Origin: G963667915 sp965197385
GTDB lineage: Bacteria > Acidobacteriota > Vicinamibacteria > Vicinamibacterales > UBA823
DNA: 64,000 bases
Direction: 5' to 3'
Assembly (NCBI GenBank): GCA_965197385.1
Contig: CBDANA010000008.1
Span: 62,001-126,000 of the forward strand
Below, piece after piece: positions 49,933 to 58,759 of the stretch. The translations under genes and the position numbers were made by a program. Positions within the stretch are counted from its first letter, which is position 1. Each line of letters opens with the position of its first letter. A model generated the notes under the pieces. It did no database searches and was not told the DNA's origin. It saw nothing but the letters and a program-made list of their open reading frames with translations.

Positions 49933-50927
49933 TTCGCCATCACCTGCACATCGGCGATGGCGGTCGTCCCCGCCGTCACGATGACGATGTCGTCGGCAAA
50001 CGCCGCCTGGAAGTCAATGTCGATCGGCTCGACGTCGTTGAAGAAACTGTTCAGGTCGGCGTCGTCCAAGGGCTCCACGCGAACAATGTACAAGCCGGGT
50101 TCCAGGCCCGCGATGACGTAGCGCCCGTCGTCGGAGAGGGAGAAATTCGCGACCAGCCTCCCCGATTCCAGCTGAAATGCCAGGACGTGCGCGCCGACGA
50201 CGTTGACTCCATCCCGTTGAATGGTGCCTGCTATGCTGCCGGTCTGCTCGCGGAAGCCGCCGGTCGGATAGAGATCCGAGATACCAGCGATGTCGTCCGG
50301 CCGAAGCGTGCGACCCTCGAGCGTACCGATCAAGAAGGCCAGGGGAAACATCACCGTCTCCGCCGCCAGTACGCGCCGGCGCCCACTGGGGAGCAACTCC
50401 GTCTCGCCAATCGCCAAGTGGCCGAGCCCGAGCAAATGGCCGATCTCGTGAACCGTGATCGACTCGACGTCGAACCCGCTGAAGTCGGCGGCCACGGACC
50501 AGGCCGAGGCAGTGTTGAACGCGATGTCGCCCTCGACGATCTCGCCCGTCGTCACCTCGAGCAAGAACGACGTCACGGCCACGATCCGGGCGTCGAGGTC
50601 GGCGCGATCCTCGAACCCGAGAGTCGTCATCCCGTCTTCGTTCGACGGCGGGGCCAGCGTGAAGCCGACCTCCTCGAACGTCGCGGAGGCCATCGGCACC
50701 GCTTGCCACGAGTCGAACGCTCGGCCGACAGCGGCGCGGAACGCCTCCGCCGACACACCAGGCACGTCGCGGGCCGTGATGAAGTAGCGAATGGGCCCAG
50801 GGCCCCACGCCATCGCCACACTCTCTGAGCCCGTCTCGATCCCGAGCTTCAGGTACGCCTCGATCGGACCGCCGACGACGACGACGGCCGCGAGCGTAAG
50901 CGCCGCCAGCAGCCCGTGGCGTCTCAC
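49929..50927 (-). CDS. Exported matrixin-family zinc metalloprotease
   Basis: 332 aa from GTG 50927, coupled by GTGA to the upstream gene; GGAGGCAGAG lies just before it. A signal sequence (LLAALTLAAVVVVGGPIEAY) is followed by a metzincin domain with ITVHEIGHLLGLGH near residue 156, the full HExxHxxGxxH zinc motif, and a Met-turn candidate in ETVMFPLAF. The C-terminal 110 residues form a carboxypeptidase-regulatory-like beta domain (GSIAGTIQRDGVNVVGAHVL, DDGRYVIAGLEPGLYIVRVE). It is probably secreted or surface-bound. Confidence 0.88.
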   Translation of the reverse strand: MRRHGLLAALTLAAVVVVGGPIEAYLKLGIETGSESVAMAWGPGPIRYFITARDVPGVSAEAFRAAVGRAFDSWQAVPMASATFEEVGFTLAPPSNEDGMTTLGFEDRADLDARIVAVTSFLLEVTTGEIVEGDIAFNTASAWSVAADFSGFDVESITVHEIGHLLGLGHLAIGETELLPSGRRRVLAAETVMFPLAFLIGTLEGRTLRPDDIAGISDLYPTGGFREQTGSIAGTIQRDGVNVVGAHVLAFQLESGRLVANFSLSDDGRYVIAGLEPGLYIVRVEPLDDADLNSFFNDVEPIDIDFQAAFADDIVIVTAGTTAIADVQVMAK

Positions 50928-51511
50928 CTCTGCCTCCCGCCGGAGAGCAGGTCGGCCACGACCTGGCGGAGCCGGTCGCTGAATTCCTGGAGTGGCACCG
51001 ACCCGCGTCCAGGGTCGCCGCGGACCAGCCGCTGTGCTGCCGCAGTGGCATCGAACAGCGCCGGCTTCACGACGCGTCGCCCGGTGCCAGGCTGGGGCAC
51101 GACGCGGTAGGCACCCTGGCCCAACCCGAGGATGAACGGAATCGACGGGCCGTGCGTTGCCAGAAAGAGCACGACCTCGTCCCCCTCCCGGAACACCGGC
51201 GCGCCAACCACGACCGTGCGATACGCTCCCAACGTCCCGCCCGGCGTGCGAACCGTGACCGTCGGACCGAGGTCGCCCTTGAGGTAGCCCGACACGGCGA
51301 CGGTGACGAGGCTTTCGATCCCTCGGCGACCGGCCGTCCACTGCGGCCGCACCGCCGTCACGCGGCCATGCACGATGGCCCAGGCATCCTCGGCCAATTC
51401 GGCGAGCGTCGCCGGAATGATGAGGGATCCGACGGCCGGTCCCGGCCACAGCAGTCCCTGAACAAGGACGAAGACCAGCACCAATCGCGACATCCGCCAT
51501 CCGTGCACCAT
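50924..51511 (-). CDS. Exported protein of unknown function, first gene of the matrixin cassette
   Basis: 195 aa from ATG 51511, set by GGAGG six bases upstream. A signal peptide (LVLVFVLVQGLLWPGPAVGS) precedes a compact domain with AELAEDAWAIVHGRVTAVRP, VTVAVSGYLKGDLGPTVTVR and FREGDEVVLFLATHGPSIPF. The pattern of an N-terminal strand-rich module with EGDEVVLFL recurs next to matrixin genes in related bacteria, as far as I recall. It may be a chaperone, propeptide-like inhibitor or co-secreted partner of the protease, but nothing visible proves that. Confidence 0.65.
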   Translation of the reverse strand: MVHGWRMSRLVLVFVLVQGLLWPGPAVGSLIIPATLAELAEDAWAIVHGRVTAVRPQWTAGRRGIESLVTVAVSGYLKGDLGPTVTVRTPGGTLGAYRTVVVGAPVFREGDEVVLFLATHGPSIPFILGLGQGAYRVVPQPGTGRRVVKPALFDATAAAQRLVRGDPGRGSVPLQEFSDRLRQVVADLLSGGRQR

Positions 51512-51540
51512 CTCGGTCCTCCGCCGGTTCACCCGAGGTC

Positions 51541-52692
51541 TTAGGCCGCCCCCGAGTTGGCCGCCGCGAGCACCGCCTCGGCGGCGCGCCGGCTGGCGCC
51601 CGACGCGCCGAGTCGCGCCCGCACCGCGCGCAACGTCGCGCGCGTGCGCTGCGCACGGTCCGCGTCGGTCAAGTACCCGAGCACCTCGTCCGCGATCGCC
51701 TCCGGCGTGCACCGCTCCTGAATCAGCTCCGGGACGATCGACTCGCCCGCCACCAGGTTGACCATGCCGAATGTGTCCACGTGCAGAAAGTGCCTCCCGA
51801 TCCGGTACGTCAGCGGCGACACCTTGTAGACGATGACCATCGGCCGCTCGTGCAGCGCCGCCTGCACGGTGGCCGTGCCCGAGGCCGTGACCACCACATC
51901 GGAGGACGACAGCACGTCGTCGGTGCGCGACTCGACGACCGCCGGCGGACGCCCCGGACCGTCCCACCGACGCAGCGGCGCGAATAGCTCGTCATCGAGA
52001 TGCGGCGCCCGGGCCACCATGAACTGCGCGTCGGGCTGCGCCGCGGCGATGCGCGCGGCAGCGGTCACAAGCACTCCCAGCAGCCGCTGCACCTCGTTCG
52101 GCCGGCTTCCCGGCAGCAGCGCGACGGTCGGGGCAGCTGGCTTGAGCCCGGCGGCGCCGAGCACGGCGGCCCGCGAGGCCCGCGTCTCGGTCAAGTCGAC
52201 GAGCGGATGGCCGACGAACTCCACCGGAATCCCGGCCTCCCGGTAGACCGTCTCCTCGAACGGGAAGATCACCAGCATGCGCTGCACGAAGCGCCGCATC
52301 GCGCGCATCCGTCCCGAGCGCCACGCCCAGACCTGCGGCCCGACATAATAGACGACAGGTATTCCCAGACGGCGTACGCCGCTGGCCAGTCGAAAGTTGA
52401 AGTCCGGAAAGTCGATCACGACCAAGACGTCCGGCCGTCTGGACCGCGCCACCGCGACGAGCCGCCTCAACATGGCCGCCGCTCGCGGCACGACCGCCAG
52501 GGCTTCGACCAGGCCGGTCACGCTCAAGCCGCCGTAATGGCCGACCAGCTCGGCCCCGGCCGCCGCCAGCCGGTCGCCACCCAGCCCGAACACCCGCCCA
52601 TCGGGATCGGCCAGGGAAAGTTCCGAAGCGAGCGCGGCAGCGTACAGGTCGCCAGACGCCTCTCCGCACGAGATCATCACCTTGGTGGCCAT
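51541..52692 (-). CDS. lpxB: Lipid-A-disaccharide synthase
   Basis: 383 aa from ATG 52692. Typical LpxB blocks are MISCGEASGDLYAAALASEL, FGLGGDRLAAAGAELVGHY, VVIDFPDFNFRLA, YYVGPQVWAWRSGRM, VEFVGHPLVD, LLPGSRPNEVQRLL, TASGTATVQAALHERPMVIV and PELIQERCTPEAIA. It joins UDP-diacylglucosamine to lipid X at the inner membrane, proving a lipopolysaccharide-making cell envelope. The MITE family II element lies 60 bp upstream of the start and must have displaced or replaced its original promoter region. The other Raetz-pathway genes are not in the window. Confidence 0.95.
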   Translation of the reverse strand: MATKVMISCGEASGDLYAAALASELSLADPDGRVFGLGGDRLAAAGAELVGHYGGLSVTGLVEALAVVPRAAAMLRRLVAVARSRRPDVLVVIDFPDFNFRLASGVRRLGIPVVYYVGPQVWAWRSGRMRAMRRFVQRMLVIFPFEETVYREAGIPVEFVGHPLVDLTETRASRAAVLGAAGLKPAAPTVALLPGSRPNEVQRLLGVLVTAAARIAAAQPDAQFMVARAPHLDDELFAPLRRWDGPGRPPAVVESRTDDVLSSSDVVVTASGTATVQAALHERPMVIVYKVSPLTYRIGRHFLHVDTFGMVNLVAGESIVPELIQERCTPEAIADEVLGYLTDADRAQRTRATLRAVRARLGASGASRRAAEAVLAAANSGAA

Positions 52693-52751
52693 GCAACGTC
52701 TCGGGGCGCGCGTCGATCGTGAGCGTGCCGGGCGGGGCCTACGGGGACTGC

Positions 52752-52927
52752 TAGTGTCCTGTCCCGGTGATTCGCAGCATATATCCCGGAGTGCGGCCCC
52801 CGGCTGGCGAAGCGCGACGAGGGAGCACATCGGGAATGTGTGACCCATCGTGGACGACGCCAAGCGCTGCTGCAGCCGGGAGGCCCCGCCCGGAAGATAT
52901 CTTGCGAATCACCGGGACAGGACACTA
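52752..52927. mobile_element. MITE family II (176 bp), different termini but same core
   Basis: Both ends begin TAGTGTCCTGTCCCGGTGAT and are identical over 25 bp, then similar to about 38 bp. The core from 52811 to 52875 matches family I (GCGCGACGAGGGAG, GACCCATCGTGGAC, ACGCC, AGCGC), including the hairpin CACAT-CGGGA-ATGTG at 52826-52840. The right-hand TA and G form the stop codon of the M16 gene on the minus strand. Confidence 0.9.
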
Positions 52928-55126
52928 CGGCGCCTCGGGCTTCTCGAACAGGGCGCCGTCCAGCGCCGTGTTGAACGTCAACTCGGTCAGCTCGCGCTCG
53001 AGCACCGAGAAGCCGCCGCGCCGCACAATCGCCCGGAAGGCGACCTGGACACCATCGACGAGGCGATAGTCGGAGTAGAGCTCCTCCGTCTCCTCCATCC
53101 CATTCTCGCCCTGTGTCATGTAGGTCTGGCGCACGACCAGGCCCGTTCTGGGATCGAGAAACAGGCGGACCGGCTCATCGATTTCGTTGGTCAGGAACTC
53201 GACCGCGAGGGGCTCCCCCACCGCGCTCACCGGAGCGTCCAGCGGGCGCATCTCGACACCGCCGTCGGCGGCGCGCAAGAGCAGCGGAATCAGGTCCCGC
53301 CGCACGCTGGCTCGGAAGTCGTCGCGAACCGCCGCTGGAGCGTCTTCGACACCGTTCGGCCCCTGCACCCAAGCTCGATCGTCGGCGTAGCCCTGCACGA
53401 GCGTTCCGGTGGGCAGTTCGGCCTCGACGCGGAAGCGTTCTGGGTACGCCGTGTAGCTGAGGGTGTCGGCCGCTATCAGACCGGTCTCCGTGAACATCGT
53501 GGTTCGGCCTCGCGCGGTGGTAGTGTCGATGGCGCGCAATCGCGCTCGCCCGCCCTTCGCACCAAGCGCACGCCGCACAACGCTCATCGCCTGCTCGCGC
53601 TCGGTCCCGGTCGGTCGCACGCGCACGGCGCGGGTCGCCGCACCGCCGCGGCGCAACTCGACTGACGTCAGGTCGAGCTCGGCCAGCGGCACCCGTTCGA
53701 CGTCGGTGAACCCGACGCCAGGCAGATCATCGATGAAGGTCGCCGCATCGCCGACCATCACGATCGCCAAGCGGTCAGGCATTAGATGTTCCCGGCCGAC
53801 GCGCTGCAGCGCGTCGGCGGTCACCCCGCTCACACGCTGCCGGTACGTCGTCAGCTCTCCGAGATCGAGGCCGTAGAACAGGATGTTCAGTACGCGCAGC
53901 GCAATGGCATCAGGCGTCTCGATCTGCAAGGGAAAGCTGCCCAACATGTAGGCCTGGACGCCAGCCAGCTCGCGAGGCCCGACCCGCTGCCGCTGCAGCC
54001 GCCAGAACTCCTCGATCGTGAGGCGGAGCGCCTCGGCCGTCGCTTCGGATCGCGTGCTGGTCTGAGCCTCGAAGTCCCCGATCAGCTGCAGCGTGTGCAT
54101 CGAGGCTTCGGCGCCGTACGTGAGGCTGCGGTCGGCGCGCAGCACGCGGTGAAGGCGGTTGCTCCCTTCGCCACCCAGCACGCGAATCAGAACGTTGAGG
54201 GACAGATAGTCATCGTTCCGTCTCGACACACCGAGATGCCCGACGCGTATCTGGGTCTGCACCGCGCCAGGTCTGTCGATGATGACCACTCGGTGGGTGG
54301 GCGGCGGTGGCTCGCTGAGCTCAAACGCCGGGATCGTCTTACGGGGCCAGTCCCCGAAGATTCGCTCGGCGGCGTCGAACGCCTCGTCGGCCGTCAGGTC
54401 GCCCACGACCGCGAGGATGCTCGCGTTGGGCGCGAAGTAGACGTCGTGGAAGCCGCGCAGGTCGGCCTGCGTGATCGACGGCAACGACTCGAGCGTGCCC
54501 GACTGGGGGCGCCCGTACGGGTGGAACCCGTAGACCAGCCGGTCGAAGACCACGCCCGCGATGTAATCGGGGTCTTCCATGCTGACCTGCAGGCTCGACA
54601 GGACCTGTTGACGCTGGCGCTCGATTTCCTGAGGGACGAACGACGGATTGCGGACGACGTCGCTGACCAGGTTCATCAGCAACTCGAAGCTGTCCTTCAT
54701 CACCACGGCGTTCACATACGTGAGATCGCTCCCGGAGCCGACGCCAAGGCCGCCACCGATGGTATCGATGGTCTCGGCAATGTCCTGCGCGCTCCGGCTC
54801 GTGGTCCCCTGATCGAGCAACGAGGCCAGCAAGGTCGCCAGTCCGGTCTTCGCCGGCGGCTCGTGGACGCTGCCGGCGCCGACCAGCAGCCGCACGCTGA
54901 CAACCGGCTGCTCGTGATGCAGCACCACCACGACCTGCATGCCATTGTCGAGCGTACGAACCTCGTACGGCGGGAACGAGACCTCCACCGCCGGCAGCGG
55001 CGCCGGTGGGGACTCGAGCGGCCAATCGGCCTGCGTCTGTCCAGCCGCGCTGATCGGGTGCCAGAGCGCAGCTACGACCGCGGCGACCCGTACGAAGCAC
55101 CGCCTCTGTCGGCGCGTCACCTTCAC
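52925..55126 (-). CDS. M16-family peptidase-like protein lacking the zinc motif
   Basis: 733 aa from the ATG overlapping the previous gene's stop. A signal peptide (RVAAVVAALWHPISAAGQ) leads into M16 domains: NGMQVVVVLHHEQPVVSVRL, VGAGSVHEPPAKTGLATLLA, VVRNPSFVPQEIERQRQQVL and YFAPNASILAVVGDLTADEA. The place of the HxxEH motif reads LATLLASLLDQGT, so it cannot bind zinc. Such inactive subunits pair with an active M16 partner, here the upstream coupled gene. A 200-residue C-terminal extension (FRVEAELPTGTLVQGYADDR) is added. Its TAG stop is the terminus of MITE II. Confidence 0.88.
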   Translation of the reverse strand: MKVTRRQRRCFVRVAAVVAALWHPISAAGQTQADWPLESPPAPLPAVEVSFPPYEVRTLDNGMQVVVVLHHEQPVVSVRLLVGAGSVHEPPAKTGLATLLASLLDQGTTSRSAQDIAETIDTIGGGLGVGSGSDLTYVNAVVMKDSFELLMNLVSDVVRNPSFVPQEIERQRQQVLSSLQVSMEDPDYIAGVVFDRLVYGFHPYGRPQSGTLESLPSITQADLRGFHDVYFAPNASILAVVGDLTADEAFDAAERIFGDWPRKTIPAFELSEPPPPTHRVVIIDRPGAVQTQIRVGHLGVSRRNDDYLSLNVLIRVLGGEGSNRLHRVLRADRSLTYGAEASMHTLQLIGDFEAQTSTRSEATAEALRLTIEEFWRLQRQRVGPRELAGVQAYMLGSFPLQIETPDAIALRVLNILFYGLDLGELTTYRQRVSGVTADALQRVGREHLMPDRLAIVMVGDAATFIDDLPGVGFTDVERVPLAELDLTSVELRRGGAATRAVRVRPTGTEREQAMSVVRRALGAKGGRARLRAIDTTTARGRTTMFTETGLIAADTLSYTAYPERFRVEAELPTGTLVQGYADDRAWVQGPNGVEDAPAAVRDDFRASVRRDLIPLLLRAADGGVEMRPLDAPVSAVGEPLAVEFLTNEIDEPVRLFLDPRTGLVVRQTYMTQGENGMEETEELYSDYRLVDGVQVAFRAIVRRGGFSVLERELTELTFNTALDGALFEKPEAP

Positions 55127-56472
55127 GGCGCGTCACCGGAAGCCGTGTCGCGCGGCGTGATCGTCAAAATCAGACGGTTGTCCTCGGTGAAGTAGGTCTG
55201 GGCGACCCGCCGCACGTCCTCCGCCGTGATGTCCATGAAGATGTCGAACTCGCCGTCCGCCGTGGTGATGTCGTCATGAATGACCGCAGCATGCGCGAGA
55301 TGCGCCGCCTTCTGCTGGTTCGACGTGCGGCCCAGGATGTAGTCGCGCGCGAACTGGTTCTTGACCCGCTCGAGTTCGCGCGGCGTCACCAACTCGGTCT
55401 TCAACCGCTCGAGCTCGTCCATCAGCGCACGCTCCGCCTCGGCCGGCGTCCGGCCGGGTTGCACCAACGCCACGGCGAAGAACAGGCTCGGATCCTCGAC
55501 GATCTCGCCTTGTCCAAAGGCGGTGAGCGCCACCTGGTCCTCATACACCAACCGCCGATAGATCCGCGAGCTCTGCCCGTCGGAAAGAATCTTGGACGCA
55601 AAATGCAGCGGATACGAATCGGGGTGACCGTCGAACGTGATCCGATGGACGATGACGACGGCCGGCAGAGGCCAGTTCTCTTGCAACGCCACGCGCCGCT
55701 CACCGTTCCACGGCGGCTCCTCGGGAATGTCCCGGGGCACCGGTCGGTCGGACGCGGCAATCCTGCCGAAATACTTCGTCACGAGATCCTGCGCCGCCGA
55801 CGCTTCGAAGTCACCGACGATGACGAGCGTGGCATTCCCCGGCACGTAATAGGTGTCGTAGAACCGGCGGACGTCGTCGACTGAGACGGCCTCGAGGTCG
55901 GCCATACGGCCGATCGTCGGATGCTTGTAGGGGTGCACGGTGTAGGACTGTTCGTAGATGATTTCCGACAAACGACCGAACGGCTGGTTGTCCACGCGCA
56001 TCCGGCGCTCTTCTTTCACCACCTCGCGCTCGGTCGCCAGCATGGCATCGTCGATCCGGAGCGTCGCCATGCGGTCCGCCTCCATCCACAGGACGAGCGG
56101 CAGATAGTGCGCCGGCACGGTCTGCCAGAACACCGTCGCATCCTCGGTCGTGTAGGCGTTGCTGCGCCCCCCGACAGTCGAAATCATCGACGTGTATTGC
56201 TCGGGCAGCACGTTCTTCGATCCCTTAAACATCAGGTGCTCGAACAAATGCGCGAACCCGGTCAATCCCTCGCGCTCGTTTTTCGACCCGACGTGATACC
56301 AGAGCTGAACGTGCACGATCGGTGTCGAATGATCTTCCGACAACACGACCGTCAACCCGTTGGGTAACGTCGCAATCTGGTACTGCAGTTTGGGCGGTCT
56401 CGCTGCCGCCGCGGCGACACTGACCGCCACGAGCACCGCGGCCGCGGCGCACAGCGGTAGGCGAGTCCACAT
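55123..56472 (-). CDS. M16-family zinc peptidase, active subunit
   Basis: 449 aa with a signal peptide (LCAAAAVLVAVSVAAAAARP). The inverted zinc motif HLFEH is at residues 75-79 in GLTGFAHLFEHLMFKGSKNV, and the downstream Glu lies in DAMLATEREVVKEERRMRVD. Other blocks are STVGGRSNAYTTEDATVFWQ and YYVPGNATLVIVGDFEASAA. It overlaps the inactive partner gene by ATGA at 55123-55126, the common way in which M16B heterodimers are encoded. It is expected to degrade peptides in the periplasm. Confidence 0.93.
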   Translation of the reverse strand: MWTRLPLCAAAAVLVAVSVAAAAARPPKLQYQIATLPNGLTVVLSEDHSTPIVHVQLWYHVGSKNEREGLTGFAHLFEHLMFKGSKNVLPEQYTSMISTVGGRSNAYTTEDATVFWQTVPAHYLPLVLWMEADRMATLRIDDAMLATEREVVKEERRMRVDNQPFGRLSEIIYEQSYTVHPYKHPTIGRMADLEAVSVDDVRRFYDTYYVPGNATLVIVGDFEASAAQDLVTKYFGRIAASDRPVPRDIPEEPPWNGERRVALQENWPLPAVVIVHRITFDGHPDSYPLHFASKILSDGQSSRIYRRLVYEDQVALTAFGQGEIVEDPSLFFAVALVQPGRTPAEAERALMDELERLKTELVTPRELERVKNQFARDYILGRTSNQQKAAHLAHAAVIHDDITTADGEFDIFMDITAEDVRRVAQTYFTEDNRLILTITPRDTASGDAP

Positions 56473-56530
56473 GGTTGAGTCGATTATGGCACAGTCCAGC
56501 AGGCGGACGCCGGCTGGCGGGTGGGCCGCC

Positions 56531-57361
56531 TCACTTCTTGCTGAGCAGGCGGAATCCGATCATCGCCCAGGTGAGCGGCCTGCGCTCGAGCGGATCGGCA
56601 TCGACGCGGCGCTCGAGCGCCGCGAACAGCTCGACGGCCACCGCCTCCCCCTCGAACCGCACGCCGCCCTCGAACAAGCCGCCGCTCACGCCGTCGCGCC
56701 CGGCGACGGCCGGATCGGTTCCGCGATACACGGCTGCCCCGCCGACCAGAAGGGACAGCCGGTCGTTCAGGGTGTAGCGCACGCGCGCATGCCCGCCCAG
56801 CTCGGAGTCATAGTCTACGAACGACCGCTGGGTCACGCGGTAGGCACGCGCGGCCAAGTCGATCTCAAGCCGGCCGGCAGGCCGCCGGTGCCACACTTGC
56901 ACACCGGCCATGTTCCAGTTGACCGGAAAATCTTTCGACCGGTCGCTCAGGTGCTGAGAGATGTGTTGAACCGTTCCGGCCAACTCCGTGGCGCCCAGCC
57001 GGTAGGTCGCCGATCCCTCCAGGGTGTAGTTCCCCTGATTGGGATCGAACTTACGCAACTCCTCGCCGAGGATCGTCTCGACATTCGCGAGAAAGTTGAA
57101 CCGCCCCCGGACGTAATCGATGACGTCGATGTCACCGCCGAAATCGACATCCCAGTTGAAGTTCTCATCCGCATCGAGCAGGCTGGCCGCATTCAGATGG
57201 AAGCGGTAATCGCTGAAGATCCGCGTCCCACGATCGCCCGGCGACGTCCCAGTATCCCGATCTTGCGCTGACAGCGGAGCGCCGAGACACACCGCGGCGA
57301 CGCAGCTCACACCGACTACCGTCCTCGAGCATGACGGGCTCAGCACGACACGCCCGGACAC
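56531..57361 (-). CDS. Predicted exported beta-barrel-like protein
   Basis: 276 aa from GTG 57361 (GTG 57346 is an alternative). A signal region (VGVSCVAAVCLGAPLSAQ) is followed by regular strand-like segments separated by Asp/Asn turns: IFSDYRFHLNAASLLD, DYVRGRFNFLANVETIL, YTLEGSATYRLGATELAGTV, HARVRYTLNDRLSLLVGGAA and WAMIGFRLLSKK. This suits an outer-membrane beta-barrel of 10-12 strands. It lies 58 bp upstream of the M16 pair and may be co-transcribed. Family not recognised. Confidence 0.65.
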   Translation of the reverse strand: MSGRVVLSPSCSRTVVGVSCVAAVCLGAPLSAQDRDTGTSPGDRGTRIFSDYRFHLNAASLLDADENFNWDVDFGGDIDVIDYVRGRFNFLANVETILGEELRKFDPNQGNYTLEGSATYRLGATELAGTVQHISQHLSDRSKDFPVNWNMAGVQVWHRRPAGRLEIDLAARAYRVTQRSFVDYDSELGGHARVRYTLNDRLSLLVGGAAVYRGTDPAVAGRDGVSGGLFEGGVRFEGEAVAVELFAALERRVDADPLERRPLTWAMIGFRLLSKK

Positions 57362-57387
57362 GACGCAGCACTCGCAGACAAGGCGGC

Positions 57388-57576
57388 CAGCAGCCCGTGG
57401 TGAAAGTCCCGCGTGGCGCCGAGACCCCGCTGAACCAAAGCCGCGGCCGGCCCGAGGGAGGCGCGAGAAGGGGAGAATACCGGGAGTATTCGACCCATCG
57501 TGGACAACGCCCAGCGCCGCCCATGGCGGGATGCATCGACGGTCGCATGCCGCGAGACTTTCACCACGGGCTGCTA
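57388..57576. mobile_element. MITE family I, copy C (189 bp)
   Basis: Ends GCAGCCCGTGGTGAAAGTCC on the left (flanking dinucleotide CA, decayed) and the inverted GACTTTCACCACGGGCTGC followed by TA on the right. The hairpin GAATAC-CGGGA-GTATTC is at 57475-57491. The TA at 57575-57576 is shared with the left end of the IS630 element, so the two abut exactly. Confidence 0.9.
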
Positions 57577-58686
57577 GTGTGCTGTCTCTAACGCTTCTTT
57601 ACAATGGCGCACCTTTCGGAGAATCGTGGCCGCGGGCGCCGTCCAAATGAAGGGCTCGGCCGAGCGGTTGTGGTGCGTCACATACTCTTCGATGGCACGA
57701 ATCAGATCCGGCAGGCTCCGGAACGTGCCGCGGCGAATCCGTTTCCGAGTGATCTCCGCGAACCAGCGCTCGATCAAGTTGAGCCACGAGGCGCTTGTGG
57801 GGACGAAGTGACGGTAGTAGCGCGGGTGATCAGCGAACCACTGTTCGACTTTCGGATGCGTGTGCGTGCCGTAGTTGTCGAGAATGAGATGGATATCGCG
57901 CCGCTTGGGGACTGCGCGATGCAGCTGATTCAAGAAGGCCAGGAACTCCGTGTGCCGTTTCCGCGGCGCACACCGCGCGAGGACGGTGCCATCCAAGACG
58001 TTCAGCGCCGTAAACAGGTTTGTCGTGCCGTGACGGATATAGTCGTGCGTCTGGCGCGCGGGAATGCCCCTTCGCAACGGGAGCACCGGCGCGGTTCGAT
58101 CCAGGGCCTGCACCTGCGGTTTCTCATCGACACAAAAGACCAAGGCGTTGTCGGGCGGATGGAGGTAGACGCCCACGACATCCCGCAACTTCTTCACGAA
58201 GTTGGGATCGCGGCTGAGTTTGAAGGTTTCGACGCGATGCGGCTGCAACCCATGCGCGCGCCAGATGCGATGGACCACCGCGTGGCTGAGCCCTTGCGCC
58301 TTCGCCATCGTCCGCACGCTCCAGTGCGTCGCATCGGGCGGCGTCGTCTGCAAGGTCGCGTCGACCACGGCCGCGATGGCCTGGGCCGTCAGCGCGGGGC
58401 GTCGACCTGGCCGTGGGGCATCCTTCATCAGGCCGAGCACGCCGACCTGCTGAAAGCGACGCCGCCACAGGTACACCGTCGGCCGGCTCACCCCGAACTC
58501 TTTCGCAATCGCATTAATGGGTTTGCCCTCACTCGCCGCGAGCACAATCATCGCGCGTGCCGACACGCGCTGCGGCGTCTTGCCGCTGCGCACCAGCGCC
58601 TCGAGCCCCGTGCGTTGCACCCGTGTAAGGGCCAATGCCTTCGCAGGGTTCCACATGCTGCGCACCATACGCCTTCTGTGGTACAT
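57574..58686 (-). CDS. IS630-family transposase
   Basis: 370 aa. An N-terminal HTH part (ALTRVQRTGLEALVRSG, INAIAKEFGVSRPTVYLWRR, GLSHAVVHRIWRAHGLQPHR) precedes the DDE domain: ALVFCVDEKPQVQALDRT, IHLILDNYGTHTHPKVEQWF and SWLNLIERWFAEITRKRIRR, giving the catalytic Asp, Asp and Glu. It is intact and full length, so the element is potentially active. ATG codons at 58668 and 58653 are alternative starts. The stop codon is the last TAG of the element. Confidence 0.95.
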   Translation of the reverse strand: MYHRRRMVRSMWNPAKALALTRVQRTGLEALVRSGKTPQRVSARAMIVLAASEGKPINAIAKEFGVSRPTVYLWRRRFQQVGVLGLMKDAPRPGRRPALTAQAIAAVVDATLQTTPPDATHWSVRTMAKAQGLSHAVVHRIWRAHGLQPHRVETFKLSRDPNFVKKLRDVVGVYLHPPDNALVFCVDEKPQVQALDRTAPVLPLRRGIPARQTHDYIRHGTTNLFTALNVLDGTVLARCAPRKRHTEFLAFLNQLHRAVPKRRDIHLILDNYGTHTHPKVEQWFADHPRYYRHFVPTSASWLNLIERWFAEITRKRIRRGTFRSLPDLIRAIEEYVTHHNRSAEPFIWTAPAATILRKVRHCKEALETAH

Positions 58687-58715
58687 TGTAAAGCTATTTA
58701 CGTGACGCTACGCTA
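57575..58715. mobile_element. IS630-family insertion sequence (1,141 bp including TA)
   Basis: The ends, TAGTGTGCTGTCTCTAACGC on the left and inverted TAGCGTAGCGTCACGTAAAT on the right, both reach TTTACAATG at position 32, matching at about 21 of 32 bases. Both sides carry CTAG with TA as the duplicated target, the rule for this family. One intact transposase gene fills it. Confidence 0.88.
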
Positions 58716-58759
58716 GCATAGCATTCGGCTTCGAGCTGCCTTCGCCGCTCGTGGTGACA

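Noticed and set aside
50895..50915. AGCAGCCCGTGG inside the matrixin gene as a MITE end
   Set aside because: It encodes the signal-peptide residues RHGLLA in a conserved frame and has no partner end, so codon use explains it.
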